DNA from: Rhynchopus sp. YZ270_cl-10 | Lineage: Eukaryota; Euglenozoa; Diplonemea; Diplonemida; Diplonemidae | NCBI GenBank assembly: GCA_964035575.1 | Contig: OZ037878.1 | Coordinates: 682,001 to 746,000, forward strand | Direction of reading: 5' to 3' | DNA length: 64,000 nucleotides | In this document: piece after piece, positions 19,619-29,500 of the stretch | Layout: every line of letters begins with the position of its first letter | How positions within the stretch are numbered: the stretch's first letter is position 1 | Notes under the pieces: model-generated | The model's input: the letters and a program-made list of their open reading frames with translations, nothing else | What the model was told of the DNA's origin: nothing | Databases searched by the model: none | Position numbers and translations under genes: made by a program

Positions 19619-19859
19619 ACTGTAGAGGATGTCTAGGTTTCAGCGACAGTGGGTCGGTGATGTCGGGGTGCTGGCTCCTTCCGTGGTGGCTTGCAACTTG
19701 GTCAAGGACACCGACAATGGATTCACACGAATCATTGGTTATGGGAGGAGGCAAGCAAGGCTTTACTGCACTTAGGCACAGGATACGTTGTCATTTTCAG
19801 GGACCAAAAAAGTCCTAGCAAGTGCTGCAAGTACGATTTTACACAGCTCAGGAGGTCTG

Positions 19860-20530
19860 TCGGGCAGTTCGGAGGGATTTAGACACTTCTGCGACTGCCT
19901 GAACACGCCTTTTGGGTTTTTGGGTTTTGGGTGCGAAAAACGTCAACAAAGGGGAGGAAATACCGTTATTTTAAGCGTTGCAGACACAAAAAACACCCTC
20001 AAAAACCCCCCAGGGACCCCAAAAAGCTGCAAAATCCACACATTTCCACCTCGGGACCTCATTGGAGGTGGACTGAGGTGTTTTTTGGGTGTTTTGAATG
20101 AATTGAAATTATTTTTTTTTGGTACATAAATGGTCTTCTGCTAGGCGTTGCATAGCCGTTGCTTAAGTGTTGCATAAGTGTTGCATGGCCTATAAAACCC
20201 TCCCAAGTGCCCAAAATGCTATTTTTCACCCTACATGAGGTCTGGGGGACATTTTCCTGGGTGTTTGGACACCATTCCGACTGCCTTAGCACTTTTTGGG
20301 GGGTTTTCAGGGACAAAAAAAGTCAAAAAAGTGACTAAAAAAAGGGTACTTTTAAGCGTTTGGGGCACACACACCCACTGCAAAATGCATCTGGGGCCCC
20401 CACAGGACCCCTAAAAGCTGTAAAAACCATATATTTCCACCCTGGGACCCCACCGGATGTGGACCGAGGTGTTTTTCGGGTGTTTAGAAGGAATTTTGTC
20501 TGACTGGAAATTTTTTTTTGGTAAGTGTTG
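19860..20530. repeat. Two-unit diverged tandem repeat, period about 395 bp
   Basis: The segment with ATTTCCACCTCGGGACC, then GGTGGACTGAGGTG, near 20040-20095 is repeated as ATTTCCACCCTGGGACCCC, then GATGTGGACCGAGGTG, near 20433-20480. Matching flanks include CAGGGACCCC and AAAAGCTG upstream and GGGTGTTT downstream. No coding content. Confidence 0.6.
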
Positions 20531-20775
20531 CATTTTGGCCATCTTGGTGACGATCTGGTGACGCCATTTTTGGAGATTTTTCACAAAAAACCGATTTTTT
20601 TTAACCAGGAAAGTCTCTGTAGAGGTTGTCAGGTGGTTTAATGGGATATTTGGGTGATCCCCAGGGCGATTTGCGGCCAGGCACGCCCACCTTAGTGGAT
20701 TTCTTCACCTAAATTTCAAAAAAATGGGTTTTGGACAGCAAATCCTTAAGGAATTCCTTATACGTGGCCCCCCTA

Positions 20776-21460
20776 ACCCCCCCCCGTGCATAAGTCTGCG
20801 TATAAGTCCGATTTTTGAGGGGGCTGAGGGCCTCCGGACTTATACACGGGGTTTCGGACTTATGCACGGGTATCGGACTTATACACCGGTTTTGTGCACC
20901 CAGGTACCCAGACCCATGCAGTCTCACATGACCTCAGTGTGAGTGACCCACATGTGACACCGCAAAATTTACCCTGTCTTCGTGCACCTTCGGTACAACG
21001 CCGCAAGCAGGCCAAACAGCGTTGGACTCGAGGAATGCCTGCTGTGCAGGTATCAAACATGAGAACCAACTCCCAACAAGGGGCACCTTTTGGCTGTTGA
21101 GACTGTTTGGGGTGCAAAGTTTTCCACAATGTTGCAGTAACAGGTTCACATCTTTGAGAATTGTGTGGATGATGTTTTGACATGAGAAGCGTGAAGATGA
21201 TCCCTGGTGAATACACCACCAATAAAAATAAAGTTACGCTCGCTTCGCTCGCGGAAAAACACCTCAATTTTTTTCTCCCGCTCGCTTCGCGAGCGGGAAA
21301 ACGCCCCAAAAAAATTTCCCCCCACCACCAGCACAAAACCAGTGTATAAGTCGGCCTGTGCATAAGTCCGATCCTGAGCCCAAATCTTCCCGGACTTATA
21401 CACGGGTCATCGGACTTATGCACGGGTCATGGGGGTCGGACTTATGCACGGGGGGGGGGG
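20776..21460. mobile_element. MITE with poly-C/G termini and GTGCATAAGTCCGA arrays (685 bp)
   Basis: Left end CCCCCCCCCGTGCATAAGTC and right end GACTTATGCACGGGGGGGGG are inverted, with TA outside both (20774-20775 and 21461-21462). Both subterminal regions hold arrays of CGGACTTATRCACGGG, at 20833-20895 and 21340-21460 in mirrored order. The centre (about 20900-21230) is unique. No transposase. The homopolymer ends make the exact borders uncertain by a base or two. Confidence 0.75.
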
Positions 21461-21462
21461 TA

Positions 21463-21950
21463 GGTACATTATTTAATTCTCACTCCATGTTACTAGAATA
21501 ATCCGTGTGTTAGGGACGAACAAACAACACAAACCAGATAAAAACAAAACAAAAAAGCCCTCATGGAAAAATCTCAAAGCCAGAGAGGGTGGGAAAAAAT
21601 CTAAACACAGATGCGTATCTTTTCAGACGACATAATCAAATCATTCACCGTTTTCTGGCTAGAGTTTTTTTTTGGTTCTCTTTGGGTGCGACAATTCTCG
21701 TGTTTTCGCAGCCCAAAGAGGAACCTTTGGGAATGGTTGTAGACACCCAAGGATGCGCACCACCACATATGATAACCTTTTTTTCTTCTTTTTAAAACTT
21801 TACATCAACACTCGTTTCTACTCAATGCCGCTCCTTTTGTTAGCTCCCCATCACCAGTCTATCGCTCAACCTGGCGCTCGCACCTACACAACGACTAGGT
21901 GATGCAGGGAATGTCACCTGCCACTTTATTGTTTTGTGGTCTGAATAATG
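21463..21950. other. Intergenic downstream of the kinesin gene
   Basis: Nothing recognised apart from short A- and T-runs. It includes the probable 3' UTR of the kinesin-like gene. Confidence 0.4.
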
Positions 21951-24164
21951 CTAAGGGGAGACAACAGTTTTGGACAGCGCGCTGATACGGTCCCGTTTGA
22001 TCTTCAAAACGCGGATCTGTCTTGAGAGCTCTTCGACTGCTTCGGAGGGTCCGTCGCTTTGTTGCTGCTGCAGCTTTGCGAGGGCACTGTCGATCCATTG
22101 TATTGCGGAGGTGGGTGACGCTGCTGCAAGCCTTGCCCCTGCGGAGACAGACGAGCACGACTCTGCGAAGAACAACGACTGCAGCGTCTCCGACGCATGG
22201 TCCTCATCCATTCTGCAGCAGACGATGACCGATGTCACACACCCCTTTCCTCCAATGAGCGCAGGCTCGACCACCTGAGTCAGACGCGATTCCCTAAACG
22301 GCAAGTGAGCCGACCCACGCACCATCCCCTCAATGCACCGTCCCAACGTCAGCAGACTCTGGTTGATGCTCACAGCCTCCCTGAAGAGCTGGGTGTGGCT
22401 CGCACCGGCCCCGCTCTTCTTAACACGCTCGCTCCCTGCAAGGTCGACCAGGGTGAGCACACCCGATTTGGTGATGTTGTCCCGGAGAAGTGTCTGCGTT
22501 ACCTCGACCATGAGCACGGTGTGTGCCCTGGATGAGTTTCTGTTCATCTTCGTCTCCGCAAAACGCTTCCGCGAAGCACCCTCTGCAAACACATCGTGCA
22601 CATCCTGCATGCACGCAATCGTGCGCTCCATCGACCCCTTCATGTGCAGTGTCGGTACACCATCAATGTCGCGTGTTAACATATCAATCTTGCTCCCTGT
22701 CAGAAGACAGGACACGCTCTTGCAGTAGATCTGCACATACCGCACAGTGAGCTTTGTTTCAACACCGTTGCTGCGGAGCGACTCCACGGCAGGGAACATG
22801 TCGCACAGCGTTTGCATCGCGACACCAGAAGGGCGTGAGGGGTCGGCACCGAACATCGTGTGTGTCTTGCCACTGCCGGTCTGGCCGTAGCACATTACGC
22901 ACGCATTTTTCCCGTTCATAACCGAGAACAGTGCGGGCTGCGCTGTGTTCGCATAGACTTCTGCGTCGTCACCACCGTCCCAGCAGTTGCTGAAGAGGAA
23001 GGGCTTTGCGCCTTTGCCTGGTTGGAAGACGATCACCTTGTTGGGTCCGACCTCAAGCACCCTGGGTTTGTCCCGTGCGCGTGCCTCTGCGGTGTGGCGT
23101 TGTTCTTGCACACGAGCAGTCTCCTCGTGTGTCTGCTGCTTTGTCAGCACACAGAAGTTTTCTTCCTCAGGCGCTGCCGGTGTGGTGGCCTGAGCTGTCT
23201 CTGCCTCCGTCTCTTCCTCAGCATCTTGCTCGCCATCGGAACTGTGCTCTGAGAAGTCGTCGTCGTAGTCGTCCAGCTGCCGCAGAGCGCTGCTCGCCTT
23301 CGGCCGTGCCTTGCCCTTTCTCTTCGTCTTTGCAATCAAACGCTCTGCATCCACCACAGCATCGAAGAGCTCCAACGCTGCGTCACCTCCGATCTGCTTC
23401 GACAGCTTTGCCAGACCGTCTTTGTTCACCTTGAGGTGCTCTTTGTCACGCACGTTCACACCCCCTTCGTTCTCCCGCCACTCTCGGATCTCCGCCTTGA
23501 GCTGTTCCTGCGGGACAAGCATCTCCTTGGAGAGGGGCACCTTCGTGAAGGGATCTTTTTTGCTCCTCCTGAGCTGCAGCACGACAACCTGACGCTCACA
23601 GACCCGCCCGCTGGGAAGCATGACTGGGTCTCTCATGAGGCCTCCTAGCAGCGCACAGCAGTACTTCTCTGGGTGTGCCTCCATCAGGGTTTCACCTGCT
23701 TTCAACACTAACAACCGTTGGTGCAGCGGGACCATTACACTTGCTTCGCTTGCAGCGCCGGGACGGAAGCGGATGGAGACACGCAGCTTGAATGAATCAG
23801 CGTCGATGGTAGGTGCGACACCCCAGCGATCCCGCGCAGGAAGGATCATCCCAAAGAAGAGATCACGCCACTCATGCAGCGCAAGGTTGGGTACGTACAC
23901 CCCGAATTCGTACGCAAGAGAAAGGCACACAGCGTGCCACATAGTACCCGCAGCTGCAGTGTCATACCAAGACGCAAGAAAACACCACCTCCGCGCAACA
24001 AATGCAAGTCTCCCCACCTCACGATACCCTAAATACTGCAAACAGCTAGGCGAAGTGATGCACGAACGAACGTCATTTTGCCGCTCCGTATCACGGCGGA
24101 ACCTTGCAAATTGAGCAGCAGGTGCAACTTCGTGTTGTTCGTGTCCAAACCGGTTTGTTTTCAT
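21951..24164 (-). CDS. Kinesin-like motor with F-box-like and U-box segments (737 aa)
   Basis: An F-box-like helix bundle lies at about 37-82 (CLQYLGYREVGRLAFVARRW, then MWHAVC). The first motor strand is at about 125-134 (SFKLRVSIRFRP). About 240 residues follow before the motor resumes; this insert holds a U-box at about 170-230 (LMRDPVMLPSGRVCERQ, then KDPFTKVPLSKEMLVPQEQL and IREW) and an acidic low-complexity linker. The motor core has the P-loop GQTGSGKT (427-434), switch I NRNSSRAH (541-548) and switch II LVDLAGSE (572-579). It ends with a short helical tail, so the motor is C-terminal. U-boxes recruit E2 ubiquitin-conjugating enzymes, so this may be a motor-linked ubiquitin ligase (inference). 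No intron is needed. Confidence 0.88.
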   Translation of the reverse strand: MKTNRFGHEQHEVAPAAQFARFRRDTERQNDVRSCITSPSCLQYLGYREVGRLAFVARRWCFLASWYDTAAAGTMWHAVCLSLAYEFGVYVPNLALHEWRDLFFGMILPARDRWGVAPTIDADSFKLRVSIRFRPGAASEASVMVPLHQRLLVLKAGETLMEAHPEKYCCALLGGLMRDPVMLPSGRVCERQVVVLQLRRSKKDPFTKVPLSKEMLVPQEQLKAEIREWRENEGGVNVRDKEHLKVNKDGLAKLSKQIGGDAALELFDAVVDAERLIAKTKRKGKARPKASSALRQLDDYDDDFSEHSSDGEQDAEEETEAETAQATTPAAPEEENFCVLTKQQTHEETARVQEQRHTAEARARDKPRVLEVGPNKVIVFQPGKGAKPFLFSNCWDGGDDAEVYANTAQPALFSVMNGKNACVMCYGQTGSGKTHTMFGADPSRPSGVAMQTLCDMFPAVESLRSNGVETKLTVRYVQIYCKSVSCLLTGSKIDMLTRDIDGVPTLHMKGSMERTIACMQDVHDVFAEGASRKRFAETKMNRNSSRAHTVLMVEVTQTLLRDNITKSGVLTLVDLAGSERVKKSGAGASHTQLFREAVSINQSLLTLGRCIEGMVRGSAHLPFRESRLTQVVEPALIGGKGCVTSVIVCCRMDEDHASETLQSLFFAESCSSVSAGARLAAASPTSAIQWIDSALAKLQQQQSDGPSEAVEELSRQIRVLKIKRDRISALSKTVVSP

Positions 24165-24616
24165 TTTTCGTTAAAAAAAATTTGGTAGTGTATTAAAAAA
24201 AAGGGGTGCCGAGAGAGGCTGCCGTCCCTGTGGAGAGGGGGAGAGGGGCTGGTAAGGCGTTGAGATGAGAGAGAGAGAGGGTGGTGAAGGTCTGAGATAT
24301 GCTTGAGAAAAGTGGGGGGGCTTTTTTTGTATCGATAAAAAAAAAAAAGGTCACCATGTCAAAAAAAAAGGGAGTTGGCAAGAGGAATTTCTAAGCAGAG
24401 CGATTGCGTCGCCTAGCACCGCGAGAGACAGGTGGTGGTTTCATTGGGGGGTTTTTGAAGGGGGGGAAGTATTGTTTTTTTATGAAAACTTCGTTGTACT
24501 AGTGTAAACACTCCAGCATGTGTTACACACACAAAAAAAATTGTTGTTTTGTTTTTGGCTAAATCAGAACAACGCGCCGGAATCTTAGTTCGTTTTTTTC
24601 TTCAGAAAAAAGAGAA

Positions 24617-24690
24617 AGTCAAAAGTTAAAAGTACGTAGGCACAACCGGCTCTCCGCAGGCTATGAACCGCAGAGCACACTCCAATGGTA
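24617..24690 (+). repeat. Structured repeat S4 (divergent)
   Basis: Has AAAAGTACGTAGGCACAACC, then a T-arm-like hairpin CTCTCCGCAGGCTATGAACC closing with GCAGAG. The most diverged member of the S family. Confidence 0.35.
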
Positions 24691-24932
24691 CAAAAAAGGG
24701 GTCTCGCAAATATAAATAAAAAAAAAACACACAAAAGAGGGCAGGGTAGATGGTGGGCACAGTTCTGCCTTTTTTGTTGCATCGACAATCGACTACCCAA
24801 GGTAGGTTCTGTGCACAGTGCACCCGAAGGTTTTTTTGTCCGTAAAAGATATAGAAGATATAGACGCAAACCTTACGCCCCCCTTCTCGCCCTTCCTTTG
24901 GCCACACACTTTAAAAAAAAAGAAAAGTTCAT

Positions 24933-24969
24933 AAGATGTACCCTAAGCCTCTCGTGCTTAGTCACCTTA
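24933..24969 (+). repeat. CTCTCGT-loop hairpin element, copy c
   Basis: AAGATG, CTAAGC, CTCTCGT, GCTTAG, CACCTT: inner stem CTAAGC/GCTTAG, outer stem AAGATG/CACCTT with one mismatch. Confidence 0.6.
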
Positions 24970-25260
24970 TCATATTCGTTATCGCGGAGCAACAGCTGCG
25001 CTGGTATAAAAAGACACACTCCAAATGCAAAACCATCTGGTGTAATGCGACATTTTTGTCGCCAATCAAATCACCCTAGCAAGAGGTGGGTTCCGAACTC
25101 AAATGCCACCTGTTAATGGGGTGATATAGGATACAGACGGCACACCTCGCGTAACGCCTCTCTTGGTCTCGCAACCACTCCCCAATCACCTCTTCTTTAT
25201 TTTGACAAATTGTTGTATTTCCTAAAATGCGATGGTTAGGTTACTTCCTACCGTTTTTTT

Positions 25261-25665
25261 TTACTGAGAGTTCAGAAAGAGATAGATGAGCGCGGCCAGC
25301 AGTGCTGCTGCAATGGCGTAGTACATTGTGTAGTCGGTGGGCTTGTTGGCAGCCGCCTTCCAGGCTTTCTCGTCGGGCCAGAGGTATTCTATGTGGGTGG
25401 GGTTCTCTGCTCCTGTTGGCGCTGTGGTGCCTTCGAGGGTGCCGACACGGAAGGTGTTGAGCTTGCGTCGTGCAGCCTTGCTGTGGCGGACGTCGCCCCA
25501 GCGTTCGCTTGCATCCGCACCGCTGTGGTCAACGATCACATCGCGCCCTCCAGGATGCGAGTCAAAGTACTCCTCATCCACGTCAAACACCGCCCCAAAC
25601 ACCACAATCCGCACCGTCCCCTTTGGTGCATCCGCCAGCTCAGCCTTGCTAATAACCTTTGTCAT
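25261..25665 (-). CDS. Tail-anchored cytochrome b5 (134 aa)
   Basis: The heme-binding domain has the first axial ligand in FDSHPGGRDVIVDHSGADAS and the second probable ligand in WGDVRHSKAARRKL. It is followed by a linker (PTHIEYLWPDEKAWKAAANK) and a single C-terminal membrane segment, TMYYAIAAALLAALIYLFLN, with two polar residues after it. This is the tail-anchor layout of ER or mitochondrial outer-membrane b5, an electron donor to desaturases and P450s. The start is the Met of MTKVISKAELADAP, at the usual distance from the HPGG motif. A 64-codon in-frame upstream extension is low complexity and was not used. Confidence 0.92.
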   Translation of the reverse strand: MTKVISKAELADAPKGTVRIVVFGAVFDVDEEYFDSHPGGRDVIVDHSGADASERWGDVRHSKAARRKLNTFRVGTLEGTTAPTGAENPTHIEYLWPDEKAWKAAANKPTDYTMYYAIAAALLAALIYLFLNSQ

Positions 25666-26525
25666 GTTGTTTTGTTTCCCTCCACACCTAAAAAAAGGTA
25701 GAGTATTTGAGAGGGAGAGGGAGAGAGGAAGAAGAGGGGAAAGGAATAATGCGAACTTTTTTTTGTAGGTGTAACTGCACGACGGGGATTCTTTGGAGGG
25801 AAAGGGGAGGGGAGGGGGTTTGCAAAGTAACTGTTTTTTTTTGTTCCCCCCCTGCATTTTTAGGGAGTCTGCGGTCTTTTTTTCAGCGAAACTAAACTAA
25901 CATTTTGCCACTTGATTTGTCCTCACTAATCTACTACTGAGTCTTTTTTCGTTGACCGCAGCCATTTTAGGAAGCCATTTAGGCTCTTACCCTGGGTGGC
26001 GCACATAATAATTGATTGGGGGAGGGAAATGATTCAAAAGGAAAAAGCGTGAGGACAAATTTACCGTTGGCTAATCAAGTTCAGTTTCTAATAACACTGC
26101 GTGTAAGCAAAAAAAATACCACTGCTCCGGTATCATGAAAATGACTGGGATTTATATAACTTTTAAATTGGGGGGGGGGGGAAAGCCAACCTTGTACATG
26201 CATTTTTTGAGATAAGTTACTGCGCGCATGGGGGGTTAGTTCATAGAAGGGGGAGGGGAGCAACGTGCGTCACGTGCACATTCACGCACGTTTCAAACAA
26301 CAATCAATACCTTAACAAAATTTGCTTAGCCGTGCCAAAAAGACGGAGATATTGCTATATTTTTTTGCTTTTTTTGTTTTTGAGAAAGACATTTTTTTTT
26401 TTTTTGAGCCAGTGTCACCTGGAAAGGCACACCGGACATAACACTATTTAATCAACAGACACCCCACCCTTTTGCATAGTACTGCTCTCTACGGTCACAG
26501 CGTCACACTCTTCCATTACGATTAT
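25666..26525. other. Intergenic between cytochrome b5 and the giant cyclase
   Basis: Upstream leader of the b5 gene (GA-rich), then AT-rich DNA with a GCACGTTTC / ACGTGCACATTCACGCACG palindromic patch at about 26264-26290. No gene seen. Confidence 0.4.
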
Positions 26526-29500
26526 TTATTTTTTGCCGAACTGCCCTTCGCCACTAACACACACCGGTTTGCAGCTAGCTCTCCGCTGCAATGGGGGTGG
26601 TTTTGTTACTACAATTTATTCGAATAGAAATATTGAAAAGTAGAAACTAGACGATATCATCCGCCAACTGATCTTGATAACAATAAAAATATAACAGTGT
26701 TTTTCCTACTCTGTGTCCTCGGCGGACAGAATGGAGTGTCTACTCTAGCCTATCAGGGGTGAGGCAAAATGCACCCCTTTTACCCTTTGTGTCCGAACAA
26801 ATGATACTTCCTACTCCGTAAACAAAGGAAAAGAAAAGAAGAGGTGAGCTAAGGCTCGCACTGAATCTCTAATAAGACGATGCTGGAAAGGGGGACATAC
26901 CAGGTGCATGTACGCCGTGGGCTGCTTTCTGCCCGACACCAAATACGTTGCGAACGAGACCTTAGGACAGCTGCGCGACTCTGTCAGATACATATCACGG
27001 ATCTGTTGAAAAAATAAATACATTAGCTTTACCCTTCAAATAGAGATGAACATTAAATTAGGGAAAAAAATCGTAGTTGAAACCTAAAACGCCATCTCAG
27101 CCGACCTCATGCAAATGGTCACAAACTGAATAGAAGTTTCAGAAATATTTATGACAATCCTCATTCATCTCTTCTTCTCACCACATACCTCTTCCTCTGT
27201 GGAAGGGGAAACATGAATCCTTCCTGGGACTCCGCCGGATTCCATTTTTTCTGCCATTTGAACAGATTCTCCCCAAAGGTCGTAGGCGACCTTCTTAACT
27301 CCTATACACCCCGCGACAGCAGGCCCTGTGTGGCAACCAAGCCGCATCTGGAGCTGCTTTCTGTCAGGGTGGCGCTGGTTGTGTTCTTCGAGGGCTTCGT
27401 ACATCAGCATGCTGGCTTCTATCACACGCACCGCATGGTCTGTGATGGAAGGATTCAATCCACCAGCCATAAAATACGCATCACCGATTGTCTTAATCTT
27501 CTCAAGCCCCAGCAGCTCCGCGATCATATCAAACTCAATGAAGACCTCATTCAAAAAGGAGATAATCTCTACTGCAGACAGACTCGAACTGATCGACGTA
27601 AACCCCACAAAATCTGTGAACAAAATCGTAATGCTTGCATGGGTATCTGCAATGGGTGATTCACCGCTTTTCAACCGCTTACTGATATTCTCCGGGAGGA
27701 TGTTCGCCAACAACCTCTCAGACTGTTCAAAATTCTTCGCAAGCTGCTCCGTATTGTCAACCTTCCCTGTCTCGAGATATTCTGAGATTGCGGACACCGA
27801 TTCGATGACCTCCTGAGGAATCATTTTTAGGACCCCTTTTGTTCCGTTTTCTTCGTGGGTGAGTTGGTTAAGCATCTTTCTGAAGACGATGCTATAGAAG
27901 AGCAGTACCGTTGCAAGGGTAATTCCTATTATAGTGCGTTGGAGGGTTGAAAAGAGTTTGATCGTTCGCGACGCTTCGTCTTCGTAGAGGTCCCCAGACT
28001 GTTCTAAAGAGAACAGAATCGGGCCAACCTCTTGCTGTAGGGTTTCCATGATGGAGTCGCGCAGTGCACATTTTTTTGCAGGGGGTTTGCAGGTTGCAAG
28101 GTATTCTCTTGCCTTACCGAACCACGCAGTGACAGCAAGGCTTAAGGGCATCCGAATGACATCAGACCCTAGGGAAGTTTCTTGAATGGGTGTGGCGTCC
28201 ATCGAATTCCCGCATTCATCAGTCAAATAGGTGTTCAATGTGCTGTCAGCCAGGTCCGTGTCTTCGTCTCCAAAGGTAAGCTCGGATTGTGTAGTGGTAG
28301 AGATCACTTCGTTATAAGAAGAGCTTTCTGGCGGGCCGAAGAAGAGCAGGTCGCGGTACCGTTCATACGCTGTCATCATTGTTTCAAGCATGACCCGCGC
28401 AATTTTGTCCAGCTCTGAATTCGATGCGTCGATGACGTAGATGTACACCATAGACCGAGCCACGATCCACTCTCTACCAGAGGCTAGGTTGAGGTCCGCT
28501 GTTTGGTCTCTGGTTACCTCTAAGGAGCGGATGCCTACGACAAAGGTGACAGTGATGAGGATGACAACTAAAAGAAGTGAGACGCGGCAACGAAGCAGCA
28601 AGCGGATGAGCAGCGGAGAGTCCAAAGGGTTGTTCTTCTGCTTCCCCTGGTTCCCCGCAATCTGGATCAGAATGAAGAGCATAAAGATAAAGACCCCCAA
28701 CGCTGTGATCGAGATGAAGACACCACACGCCGCAAAGACAAGCCTATTCCACTCCTCCAGCTTCGACACCTGCGACTCAGTGTCCGCCTCCATCTTGTCA
28801 ATCGCATTGCGCCGTGCCTCAGTTGTCTCAGACATATAGTGTTCGCGGATCACTGTGAACGGAGAGGTAAAGATGATCTCCCTTGCAAGCTCCCTGCGTT
28901 TGTTGCGACTAAGGTGGGTGTCGTACACACGGTCCGAGTATGCGACTTTACGACAGCCACGCTCGCGGTTCGAGCATATAGGGTTATGCCGCATGACCTC
29001 AAAGAGGTCTGACTCCTCTGTAGCATTCCACCACACACCCTCCACAAGGCTTGTAAGGTGCGACACATCCTGGGGCAAACCAGACCCATCAATACCAGGG
29101 GCAAGAATAAGCGCCAGCGAGATGAGGCCGAGCTGCTTCATCTTCTCCCTATACTTCCGGATCTGCCGCCCGCGCTCCACCCCTGCCATCTTGCTTTCCA
29201 CCTCATTCTCAAACCTCGCCCACTCCTCTGGCTCGTCATTACTCAAATGATGCTGAAATTCCATTGCAGCTGCAAGCACGTCTACAGATTGATCTTCCGT
29301 CATATGCTTATAAACCTGGACAAACCGTTTGCTGTATTCGGCATCTTTGATCAATGCTTCAGTAACATCGTATGAAGTCTGCTCAAAGGCAAGAAGCTCT
29401 TTGATCTGCCCTACCGATCCGTCCAGCAGGCTTATCTGGTATATCAGCGCCCCACCTAGACCTGCAGCTATCACAGCTGAGAGGAGGTAGAAGAGCGCAA

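Larger units (their letters stand above)
24165..25260. other. Intergenic with two structured repeats
   Basis: Pyrimidine/purine-biased DNA upstream of the kinesin start. It holds structured repeat S4 (about 24617-24690) and a clear copy of the CTCTCGT-loop hairpin at 24933-24969. No gene seen. Confidence 0.5.

Noticed and set aside
19629-19775. 48-codon plus-strand frame MSRFQRQWVGDVGV...
   Set aside because: Short, overlaps opposite-strand coding-like sequence nearby, and has no recognisable motif.
21589-21795. 68-codon plus-strand frame with a hydrophobic segment
   Set aside because: Lies in the kinesin 3' flank, composition driven by T-runs, no homology visible.
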